The notes under the pieces: model-generated
The model's database searches: none
What the model was told of the DNA's origin: nothing
What the model saw: the letters and a program-made list of their open reading frames with translations, nothing else
Assembly (NCBI RefSeq): GCF_900188035.1
Contig: NZ_FZNN01000001.1
Span: 372,001-436,000, forward strand
Direction of reading: 5' to 3'
Length of the DNA: 64,000 bases
Source of the DNA: Puniceibacterium sediminis
Lineage (GTDB): Bacteria; Pseudomonadota; Alphaproteobacteria; Rhodobacterales; Rhodobacteraceae
Made by a program: the position numbers and the translations under genes
Shown: one piece after another, positions 7,762-14,494 of the stretch
How positions within the stretch are numbered: the first letter of the stretch is position 1
How the letters are laid out: each line of letters starts with the position of its first letter

Positions 7762-9262
7762 CGATCTGGAAACCACCGATTTGACTTCCACGGCCCCTAA
7801 AACAGCCGAAAAGATCCGTTGCGATGCCTGCCCGGTGATGTGCTACATCGCCGACGGCAAATCCGGGGCCTGCGACCGCTACGCCAATCACGGCGGCGAA
7901 CTGGTGCGGCTTGATCCGCTCACCGTGATCCAGTCAGGCGCGCAGGCAGTCGCTTTTCTGGATCAGGGCAACAACGCGCAGGATTGGAACGGCGACGTGA
8001 TCCAGGGGGGCCGGACCTTCGTGACTGCCGTGGGCGCAGGGACCACCTATCCAGATTATAAACCCGCACCCTTCATCGTCAGTCAGGAGGTCGAGGGCGT
8101 GGACATGGTCACGGTCGTGACCGAGGGCATCTTTTCCTACTGCGGCGTGAAGGTAAAGATCGACACCGACCGCCACATCGGTGAGGAACGCGCCATCGTC
8201 CGTGTCGACGGCGAAGCGATCGGCCATGTGATGACTGCCGAATACGGGTCCAAGATGCTCTCGCTCGGCGGGGTTGAACACCTGACCGGCGGGTCCAAGA
8301 AAGAGGGCCGCGTGACCTGTGATGCACTGATGAAGCTGTGCAACCGCGAAGCGGTCCAGATGGTCATAGACGACGGCGTGACACTGGTGGTGCAGGCAGG
8401 CCGCGCGCCGATAATCAATGGCGTCACCGAGAAACTGATGCGGGTGGGCTGCGGGTCTGCCACCATCGGGATGTTCGCAAAGCAGTGGCATGGCCATGTG
8501 GACGAGGTGGTGGTGGTCGACGATCACATCACCGGCGTGCTGACCGAACATGAATCCGGCAAGGGGCTGGAAATGGCACCTTCGGGGATCAAGGTCAAAG
8601 GGCGACGCTCGACTCCGGGGCGGTATTTCCAGGTCGCCGATCCGGGCACCGGCTGGGGCGGGACCAATGTGGAGGATCCGCTGACGATCCTGAAACCCGC
8701 TGACCCCAAGGTCGCCAAGCCCGGTCTGCGGCTGCTGATGATTTCGACCACGGGCGAGCAATGGGCCTATTACGTGCTGGACGATGCCCTGATCCCGCAA
8801 CCGGCCGAGATCACGCCGCCGTTGCTGGCGGTGGCTGAACGCATCGCAGAAAACTGCGAACCGTCCCTGTGTTCGGTGCTGTTCATGGGCGGCGCGGGCG
8901 GATCCCTGCGGGCGGGTGTGACGGAAAATCCGGTGCGCCTGACCCGGTCGGTCAAGGATGCCCTGACCTATGTGTCCTGCGGTGGTGCCGAAGCCTATGT
9001 CTGGCCCGGCGGCGGGATCACCGTCATGGTGGATGTGATGGACATGCCAACGAATTCCTTTGGTTATGTGCCTACGCCTGCGCTGGTCGCGCCGATTGAA
9101 TTCACCCTTCGGCGCGAGGATTACAGCACCTTGGGCGGGCACATGAACCATATCCAGCCGGTTCAGTCGGTCATCCGCAAGGACAACCGTCGCGTGCCAC
9201 ACAACCTGTCGCAGCCCGATCCGCAGGACAGCAGGAACTACCGCTGGACCAAGGGGGCCTGA
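7754..9262 (+). CDS. hnr: 6-hydroxynicotinate reductase
   Basis: A 502-residue protein that I recognise as the 6-hydroxynicotinate reductase family, which reduces 6-hydroxynicotinate to 1,4,5,6-tetrahydro-6-oxonicotinate. An N-terminal Cys cluster (C23, C26, C30, C40; spacing CX2CX3CX9C) should bind an iron-sulfur centre. Other Cys residues are at 130, 189, 196, 233, 368, 373 and 409. The E. barkeri enzyme is reported to hold covalent flavin and three Fe-S clusters; this version shows only one obvious cluster motif, so electrons may come from a separate carrier. GCGSAT at 232-237 resembles an ApbE flavinylation site. AGGAGG precedes the start, and the stop overlaps the UPF0280 start. Confidence 0.82.
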   Translation: MSDDLETTDLTSTAPKTAEKIRCDACPVMCYIADGKSGACDRYANHGGELVRLDPLTVIQSGAQAVAFLDQGNNAQDWNGDVIQGGRTFVTAVGAGTTYPDYKPAPFIVSQEVEGVDMVTVVTEGIFSYCGVKVKIDTDRHIGEERAIVRVDGEAIGHVMTAEYGSKMLSLGGVEHLTGGSKKEGRVTCDALMKLCNREAVQMVIDDGVTLVVQAGRAPIINGVTEKLMRVGCGSATIGMFAKQWHGHVDEVVVVDDHITGVLTEHESGKGLEMAPSGIKVKGRRSTPGRYFQVADPGTGWGGTNVEDPLTILKPADPKVAKPGLRLLMISTTGEQWAYYVLDDALIPQPAEITPPLLAVAERIAENCEPSLCSVLFMGGAGGSLRAGVTENPVRLTRSVKDALTYVSCGGAEAYVWPGGGITVMVDVMDMPTNSFGYVPTPALVAPIEFTLRREDYSTLGGHMNHIQPVQSVIRKDNRRVPHNLSQPDPQDSRNYRWTKGA

Positions 9263-10110
9263 TGAAGCCGGTTGCCGCCCTTTTGCCGGGAGAGCGCCTG
9301 CATTTGCAGCACGGACCGATTGATCTTGTCATCGGGGTGACGGGCGACCGACAGACGGCTTTTGCAGCAGCGCGGGATCGGTTCGAAACGGTTCTGGACG
9401 AATTGGTGGCAGAACTGGATCTGCTGCGGCGTCCGGTCAGTGACGCCCCAATGGGCGCAATCGGCCGGTGCATGTTCGATGCCACCCGCCACCACACGGA
9501 TGGCGTCGTGACCCCAATGGCGGCGGTTGCAGGGTCGGTGGCACAGGCGGTACTGTCGGCCATGGTCGCGGCGACGCCGCTGGCCCGGGCCTATGTGAAC
9601 AACGGCGGCGACATCGCTTTGCACCTGACGGGGGCCGCGACCTATCGTCTGGCCGTTGCAGCACCGGATGGCGCCGATCTGGGCCGGGTCGAGATTACGG
9701 CCAGCGATCCGATCCGTGGTATCGCCACCAGCGGGCAGGGCGGGCGCAGCCTGTCCCTTGGCATTGCGGATGCGGTCACGGTGCTGGCGCGCACGGCGGC
9801 GCAGGCGGATGTGGCTGCGACCCTGATCGGCAACGCCGTGGACCTGCCCGGGCACCACGCGATCCGCCGCCAGCGGGCCTCCGATGTGCAGCCGGATTCG
9901 GACCTGCGGGACCATCTCGTGGTGACCCATGTTGGCCAGTTGACGGCGTCCGAGGTTGACGCGGCACTGGACCGCGGACAGGCTGTGGCGCAAAATATGG
10001 CAACGGCGGGGCTCATACACGGGGCGGCGCTATTTCTGAGGGGGGCTGCACGGGTGACCGGGCTGCCGGGGACTGAAATTTCACAAGGAAAGATACTGAC
10101 ACATGCCTGA
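9262..10110 (+). CDS. UPF0280 family, ApbE-like protein
   Basis: A 282-residue UPF0280 protein, distantly related to the ApbE flavin transferases. VNNGGDIALHL (about 113-123) and GIATSGQGGRSLSLGIADAV (from about 154) correspond to ApbE segments that bind the pyrophosphate and metal. ApbE enzymes attach FMN to a threonine in partner proteins. The ATG overlaps the reductase stop codon (TGATG), so the two proteins are made together. My inference is that it installs the covalent flavin of the 6-hydroxynicotinate reductase; no biochemical function of UPF0280 is known to me. Confidence 0.8.
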   Translation: MKPVAALLPGERLHLQHGPIDLVIGVTGDRQTAFAAARDRFETVLDELVAELDLLRRPVSDAPMGAIGRCMFDATRHHTDGVVTPMAAVAGSVAQAVLSAMVAATPLARAYVNNGGDIALHLTGAATYRLAVAAPDGADLGRVEITASDPIRGIATSGQGGRSLSLGIADAVTVLARTAAQADVAATLIGNAVDLPGHHAIRRQRASDVQPDSDLRDHLVVTHVGQLTASEVDAALDRGQAVAQNMATAGLIHGAALFLRGAARVTGLPGTEISQGKILTHA

Positions 10111-10687
10111 CGTCGAAATCCGCAAGATCGTCACCTCGGTTGAGGAAATCTTTCACGAAGGCGGGCCGCGCGCCAACACGCCTCAGAAACGCGGCGCGAT
10201 CTTTGCCGTGATCCGCAATCCCTTTGCAGGGCAGTATGTCGAGGATATTCAGCCCTTCATGGAGGACCTCAAACCGCTTGGCGTGGATTTGGCGCAGCGT
10301 CTGCTTGCGGCTCTGGGCGGTGATGCCAAGCTGATCGAAGGCTATGGCAAGGGGGCAATCGTCGGCGCAGCCGGAGAGCTTGAGCATGGCGCGCTTTGGC
10401 ATGCACCGGGGGGCTATGCCATGCGCGAAGTCCTGGGTGGATCAAAGGCCATCGTGCCCTCCACCAAGAAGGTCGGCGGCGTGGGCACCCGGCTGGACGT
10501 TCCGGTGACGCATCTGGATGCCTCTTACGTGCGCAGCCATTTCGATTCCATCGAAGTGGGCTGCAACGACAGCCCGCGTGCGGATGAGCTTCTGTATGTT
10601 CTGGTAATGACCACGGGCGCGCGGGTGCACAACCGGGCCGGCGGTCTGGCTGCGGCGGACATCAAGGGTGAGGACGGTTTGAGATGA
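10103..10687 (+). CDS. DUF1185 (amino acid synthesis family) protein A
   Basis: A 194-residue protein of the family named amino acid synthesis (PF06684, DUF1185). Its function is unknown to me. Motifs shared with the next gene are NPFAGQYVED, YGKGAIVG, GELEH, LDVPVTH, SYVRSHFDSIEV and the C-terminal GEDGLR. The invariant Lys, Glu-His and Asp/His residues could form an active site. The gene overlaps the UPF0280 gene by 8 bp and the next paralogue by 4 bp (ATGA). Its operon position makes a role in the pyridine pathway likely, for example on an intermediate after ring reduction, but this is inference. Confidence 0.82.
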   Translation: MPDVEIRKIVTSVEEIFHEGGPRANTPQKRGAIFAVIRNPFAGQYVEDIQPFMEDLKPLGVDLAQRLLAALGGDAKLIEGYGKGAIVGAAGELEHGALWHAPGGYAMREVLGGSKAIVPSTKKVGGVGTRLDVPVTHLDASYVRSHFDSIEVGCNDSPRADELLYVLVMTTGARVHNRAGGLAAADIKGEDGLR

Positions 10688-11268
10688 GCGCAGACATTCG
10701 CAAACTGGCGGTCTGGGTCGAAGAGACCCATCGCGAAATCGGCAAGAGCATCACCCCGCCAACCCGCAAGGCCGTGGCCGTTGCAGTGATCGCCAACCCC
10801 TTTGCCGGGAAATATGTCGAAGACCTGAGTGATCTGATGGAAATCGGTGCCGAACTGGGTGCTCTTCTGGGTGACAAATGTGTAGCGGCCCTCGGGATCA
10901 CGCCATCGCAGGCCCAAAGCTACGGCAAGGCCGCCATGGTGGGAGAGAATGGTGAGCTGGAGCATGCTGCCGCGATCCTGCATCCCAAGCTGGGCGCGCC
11001 TTTGCGCAAGGCCGTGGAAAAAGGCGCGGCGCTGGTGCCGTCATCCAAGAAGATGGGCGGCCCGGGGCAGGTTCTGGATGTGCCTCTGGGACACAAGGAT
11101 GCGGCCTATGTGCGATCGCATTTCGACGGTATCGAAGTGCGCCTGAGCGATGCACCCCGTGCCAACGAGATCATGGTGGCCGTGGCGGTCACGGATTCCG
11201 GGCGCCCGCTTCCGCGGGTCGGGGGGCTCATTCACAAAGATGCGGTGGGCGAAGACGGCCTGCGCTGA
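10684..11268 (+). CDS. DUF1185 (amino acid synthesis family) protein B
   Basis: A second 194-residue DUF1185 protein, starting inside the stop of the first (ATGA). It conserves NPFAGKYVED, YGKAAMVG, GELEH, PSSKKMGG, LDVPLGH, AYVRSHFDGIEV, DAPRANE and GEDGLR, so both copies keep the same candidate catalytic positions. Equal length, adjacency and coupled translation suggest a duplicated pair that may work as a hetero-oligomer. It is the last gene of the rightward operon, and a hairpin-rich gap separates it from the convergent marR gene. Confidence 0.82.
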   Translation: MSADIRKLAVWVEETHREIGKSITPPTRKAVAVAVIANPFAGKYVEDLSDLMEIGAELGALLGDKCVAALGITPSQAQSYGKAAMVGENGELEHAAAILHPKLGAPLRKAVEKGAALVPSSKKMGGPGQVLDVPLGHKDAAYVRSHFDGIEVRLSDAPRANEIMVAVAVTDSGRPLPRVGGLIHKDAVGEDGLR

Positions 11269-11272
11269 GTTT

Positions 11273-11388
11273 TGTCGTCGCAGGGGGGGCTGCCCCCGCC
11301 CTGCGGACACTCCTGGGGTGGTTCTGGACAGATGAAGCTGGGGATGCCCTTTGCGCCTTCTCTTTCCGAATGCGCAAACGCGACGACA
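11273..11388. repeat. inverted-repeat-bounded gap between convergent genes, with degenerate dispersed repeat
   Basis: TGTCGTCGC (11273-11281) and GCGACGACA (11380-11388) are perfect 9-bp inverted repeats that bracket the gap between the convergent DUF1185 and marR stops. Inside lie a small GC hairpin (GGGGGCTGCCCCC, about 11285-11297) and a worn copy of the dispersed repeat, recognisable by CAGATGAAG near 11329 and CTTCTCTTTCCGAATGCGC near 11357. A bidirectional termination or insulation role is plausible but unproven. Confidence 0.5.
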
Positions 11389-11396
11389 GAGATGCG

Positions 11397-11846
11397 TCAG
11401 AGTTTGTCGAGCAGGTCCAGAAGGCGCTCCACTTCGCGTTGGGTCAGCCCGCCGACTGTCTGCTTGGAAATGTCACGCGCGGTGACGACGGCCTCATCTG
11501 CAAAGGCCCGGCCTTCTTCGGTCAGCGAAATTTCCAGACGCCGCATGTCTGTCTGTGACGGCTTGCTTTGCAGCAGACCTTTCTTGCGCAGGCGGTCGAC
11601 CACGCCTTTGGTTGTTGCCGCATCCATGCCAACCAGTCGACCAAGGTGGTTCTGGCTGATCGTGCCTTCGTCCCGTAGCTTGGCCATCACCGCGAATTGC
11701 GTCGGGGTGACGTCGGGCATGAGGCGGGCGAACACTTCGAGGTGCTTCTGGTTGGCCAGACGCAGCTTGAAGCCGATCTGTTCTTCGAGCCGGTACTCGG
11801 GAACCGCGTCAGATGTTTTCGGGTCTTTCAGCACGGGAGTGTCCAT
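11397..11846 (-). CDS. MarR family transcriptional regulator
   Basis: A 149-residue MarR-type winged-helix protein. The DNA-binding region runs from PTQFAVMAKL through ISQNHLGRLVGMDAATTKGVVDRL (helix-turn-helix) to the wing at SQTDMRRLEISLTEEG. The reading frame is open much further upstream, but that part overlaps the Rieske gene and lacks family similarity, so the ATG at 11846 is preferred. Its divergent control region holds one of the three TTGTT..AACAA palindromes. Family precedent (NicR- and BadR-type regulators) suggests a repressor released by an aromatic or pyridine ligand such as 6-hydroxynicotinate. Confidence 0.87.
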   Translation of the reverse strand: MDTPVLKDPKTSDAVPEYRLEEQIGFKLRLANQKHLEVFARLMPDVTPTQFAVMAKLRDEGTISQNHLGRLVGMDAATTKGVVDRLRKKGLLQSKPSQTDMRRLEISLTEEGRAFADEAVVTARDISKQTVGGLTQREVERLLDLLDKL

Positions 11847-11986
11847 ATCCTGCGGATCGGCCCGCGCAATCCTTGCAGCGATGCCCAACCCATGATGACG
11901 CCCGGCCCTTTGCAAACCGCACGAGAATTGTGCAGCATCTTTCCACGAAACGCCGTCAGGGTAAACAAAGAGATTGTTGCAAAATA

Positions 11987-12004
11987 TTGTTTGACAACTA
12001 ACAA
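11987..12004. promoter_or_regulatory. MarR-type operator, copy 3
   Basis: TTGTTTGACAACTAACAA lies between the divergent marR and Rieske oxygenase genes. Its arms TTGTTTG and CTAACAA are identical to those of copy 1 (3146-3163), with four central bases differing. Nearby, AACAA (11964-11968) and TTGTT (11974-11978) form an extra outward-facing pair. The position fits autoregulation of marR together with control of the oxygenase. Confidence 0.68.
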
Positions 12005-12069
12005 GTTTCTGAGGCCACATGAGGTCAAGACCTGCGCCTGCGGAAACCGGACACAAGGGAGCGTAATTC

Positions 12070-13137
12070 ATGCCATTCGTAAAAAATGCCTGGTACGTTG
12101 CAGGCTGGTCCACGGATTTCGGCGAGGCGCTGGTACCGCTGATGATCCTGTCGCAGACTCTGGTGATGTTTCGCGCTTCCGGCGGAACTGTTGTCGCGCT
12201 TGAGGATCGCTGCCCGCATCGCCAGCTTCCTCTGAGCCGTGGTAAACGGATCGGCGACACGATCCAGTGCGGCTATCATGGGATGACCTTCAACGGTGCG
12301 GGCAAATGCGTACGCGTTCCCGGCCAGGATAATCTGCCGGCTTCGGCCTATGTCGATGCTTTCCCAGTGCACGAGGGACACGGCATTGTCTGGGTCTGGA
12401 TGGGCGATCCGGCCAAGGCGGATGTGTCCAAGATTTTCGATCTGCCGGAACTGGGGCACCCCGATTGGCATCTGCACCATGGCGACAAGCTGCATATTCA
12501 GGCAAACTACCTGAACGTGGCGGAAAACCTTGTCGATCCGGCCCATGTCAGTTTCGTGCACCCGACCACGCTGGGCAATGCGGCGTCCGAGAACGTGCCG
12601 GTGCATGTCAAGACCAGCGGCGAGGCGATCGTCGCGTGGCGTTGGATCCGGGATGCCGAACCGATCGGGTTCTTCAAGGCATTCGGCGGGTTCACCGGGA
12701 ATGTGGACCGCTGGCATTACTATTACCTGCATATGCCCTCGACAGCCGTGATCGACTTTGGCAGCGTGGATGCAGACAGAAAACTGGATGAAGAAGACCG
12801 CAATCAGGGTGTGCGCATTTTTGCCCTGCACTTTGTCACGCCCGTGACCGAAGATTACACGATCGACCACTGGGCCCACCTGCGCAACATGGCGGTGGGG
12901 GACGAGGCGGCGTCAGAACAGATGGACAAGATGTTCCGCATCGCCTTTGCTGAGGACAAGGAAATCCTTGAGGCGGTACACGAAGAGGAGAAGCGCCCAC
13001 ACCGACGCAAGCCAATCCGGATTGCCATCGACAAGGGGCCGAATGTCTATCGCAAACGCATCCGTGATCTGGTCGAAGCAGAGGCAACAGAGGATCTGGG
13101 GGACCCGGTGCGACCGGTATTCGTGCAGCACGACTGA
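12070..13137 (+). CDS. Rieske non-heme iron oxygenase, VanA-like
   Basis: A 355-residue oxygenase alpha subunit. The Rieske 2Fe-2S ligands are C48-P-H50 and C67-G-Y-H70. The mononuclear iron site follows, with D156, H159 and H164 in NLVDPAHVSFVH. The family (vanillate demethylase, phthalate and related oxygenases) demethylates or hydroxylates aromatic acids and needs an external reductase. No VanB-type reductase is adjacent; the Fpr gene at 3194-4015 is the only visible candidate and would need a ferredoxin. An N- or O-demethylation feeding the pyridine route (for example of an N-methylated pyridine carboxylate) is one inference. A GGGAG ribosome site precedes the start. Confidence 0.86.
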   Translation: MPFVKNAWYVAGWSTDFGEALVPLMILSQTLVMFRASGGTVVALEDRCPHRQLPLSRGKRIGDTIQCGYHGMTFNGAGKCVRVPGQDNLPASAYVDAFPVHEGHGIVWVWMGDPAKADVSKIFDLPELGHPDWHLHHGDKLHIQANYLNVAENLVDPAHVSFVHPTTLGNAASENVPVHVKTSGEAIVAWRWIRDAEPIGFFKAFGGFTGNVDRWHYYYLHMPSTAVIDFGSVDADRKLDEEDRNQGVRIFALHFVTPVTEDYTIDHWAHLRNMAVGDEAASEQMDKMFRIAFAEDKEILEAVHEEEKRPHRRKPIRIAIDKGPNVYRKRIRDLVEAEATEDLGDPVRPVFVQHD

Positions 13138-13203
13138 ACTTAACACTTCCCATGAAAGCCCCAAAATCCAATAAAAAGGGGCGTCTGACAGAGAGGAACC
13201 ACT

Positions 13204-14421
13204 ATGCAACGCAAGACTTTCCTGAAGGGCCTGATCGGGGCCGCGCTTCTGGCCAGCACAGCGCCTGTGGCCTTCGCCCAAAGCGGCGAGCCGATCAAGA
13301 TCGGTGAGATCAACCACTACAAGCGCATGGCGGCCTTTGCCGAACCCTACAAAAAGGGCATCGAGCTGGCGCTGGAAGAGATCAATGGTGACGGCGGCGT
13401 TTTGGGCCGTCCGCTTGAATTCATCTTCCGCGACGATCAGGGCGATCCCGGCGAGGCGATCAAGATTGCCGAGGAGCTGATGACCCGCGACGGTGCCGTG
13501 ATGCTGACCGGGTCCATTCTGTCGAACGTGGGCCTCGCCATTGCTTCTGTCGCTGGCGAAAAGAAGTGGGTTTACCTCGCGGCCGAACCTCTGGCCGATG
13601 CCGTGACCTGGAGCGCGGGCAACCCCTATACCTTCCGTCTGCGCGCCTCGACCTACATGCAGGCGGCGATGCTGGCCGAAGCCGCGGCCAAGACGGATGC
13701 GGTGAAGTACGCCACCATCGCGCCGAACTACGCCTATGGCAAAGACGCGGTCGCGGCCTTCAAGGAGGTTCTGACCAAGCTCAAGCCTGATGTCGAGTTC
13801 GTGGCCGAGCAATGGCCCGCCCTGTTCAAGATCGACTCAGGCGCCGAAGTGCAGGCGCTGGAGCGTGCGAAACCCGACGCGATCTACAACGTGACCTTCG
13901 GCACCGACCTTGCCAAGTTCGTTCGTGACGGAACCACCCGTGGGCTGTTCGATGGCCGCACGGTCTACGGCCTGCTGTCGGGCGAACCGGAATATCTGGA
14001 GCCGTTGGCGGACGAGGCCCCAGAGGGCTGGGTCGTGACCGGCTATCCGTGGTATGATTTCACCGAGGATGACGGTGCCAACAAGGCCTTTGTCGACGCC
14101 TATCAGGCCAAGTGGAACGAGACGCCCAAGATCGGATCGCTCGTCGGGTATATGGCGGCGGAATCCATCGCGGCGGCAATTGCAAAAGCGGGTTCGACCG
14201 AAACCGAAGCCATCCGCGCAGCCTTTGAAGGTCTGCCGGTTGAGACGCCAGTGGGCAGCATCACCTACCGCGAGATCGACAACCAGGCCACCATGGGCGC
14301 CTTTGTCGGCACCACGGCACTGAAAGATGGCGCAGGGGTGATGGTCGACTGGTCCTATCTGGATGGCGCGGATTATCTGCCGTCGGACGAGGAAGTGAAA
14401 AAGCTGCGTCCCTCCGAGTGA
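13204..14421 (+). CDS. ABC transporter substrate-binding protein, branched-chain/aromatic type
   Basis: A 405-residue LivJ-like periplasmic receptor. Residues 1-25 form a signal peptide ending AFA, and the mature part has the type I periplasmic-binding fold (IGEINHYKRM; GVLGRPLEFIFRDDQGDP). AGAGGA precedes the ATG. The gene lies only 66 bp after the Rieske gene on the same strand, so the importer probably brings in that pathway's substrate; receptors of this class often bind aromatic acids. A weak dyad (GCCCC 13158-13162, GGGGC 13178-13182) sits in the gap. A strong hairpin follows the stop codon. The ligand cannot be read from the sequence. Confidence 0.88.
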   Translation: MQRKTFLKGLIGAALLASTAPVAFAQSGEPIKIGEINHYKRMAAFAEPYKKGIELALEEINGDGGVLGRPLEFIFRDDQGDPGEAIKIAEELMTRDGAVMLTGSILSNVGLAIASVAGEKKWVYLAAEPLADAVTWSAGNPYTFRLRASTYMQAAMLAEAAAKTDAVKYATIAPNYAYGKDAVAAFKEVLTKLKPDVEFVAEQWPALFKIDSGAEVQALERAKPDAIYNVTFGTDLAKFVRDGTTRGLFDGRTVYGLLSGEPEYLEPLADEAPEGWVVTGYPWYDFTEDDGANKAFVDAYQAKWNETPKIGSLVGYMAAESIAAAIAKAGSTETEAIRAAFEGLPVETPVGSITYREIDNQATMGAFVGTTALKDGAGVMVDWSYLDGADYLPSDEEVKKLRPSE

Positions 14422-14428
14422 GCCTTTG

Positions 14429-14457
14429 AATGGCCCGGGCTATGCGTCCGGGCCATT
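14429..14457 (+). terminator. stem-loop after the ABC binding-protein gene
   Basis: AATGGCCCGG (14429-14438) pairs perfectly with CCGGGCCATT (14448-14457) over a 9-nt loop, and CCTTTT follows. It sits between the binding-protein gene and the permease genes, where such hairpins usually act as partial terminators or 3' stabilisers that keep the receptor in excess. Confidence 0.7.
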
Positions 14458-14494
14458 CCTTTTGCAATTCCCCTAGACTGACAGGAGACCTTTG

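Noticed and set aside
11847-12260. An N-terminal extension of the MarR regulator up to 12260.
   Set aside because: It would overlap the Rieske gene by 190 bp and run through the operator; the added residues lack MarR similarity.
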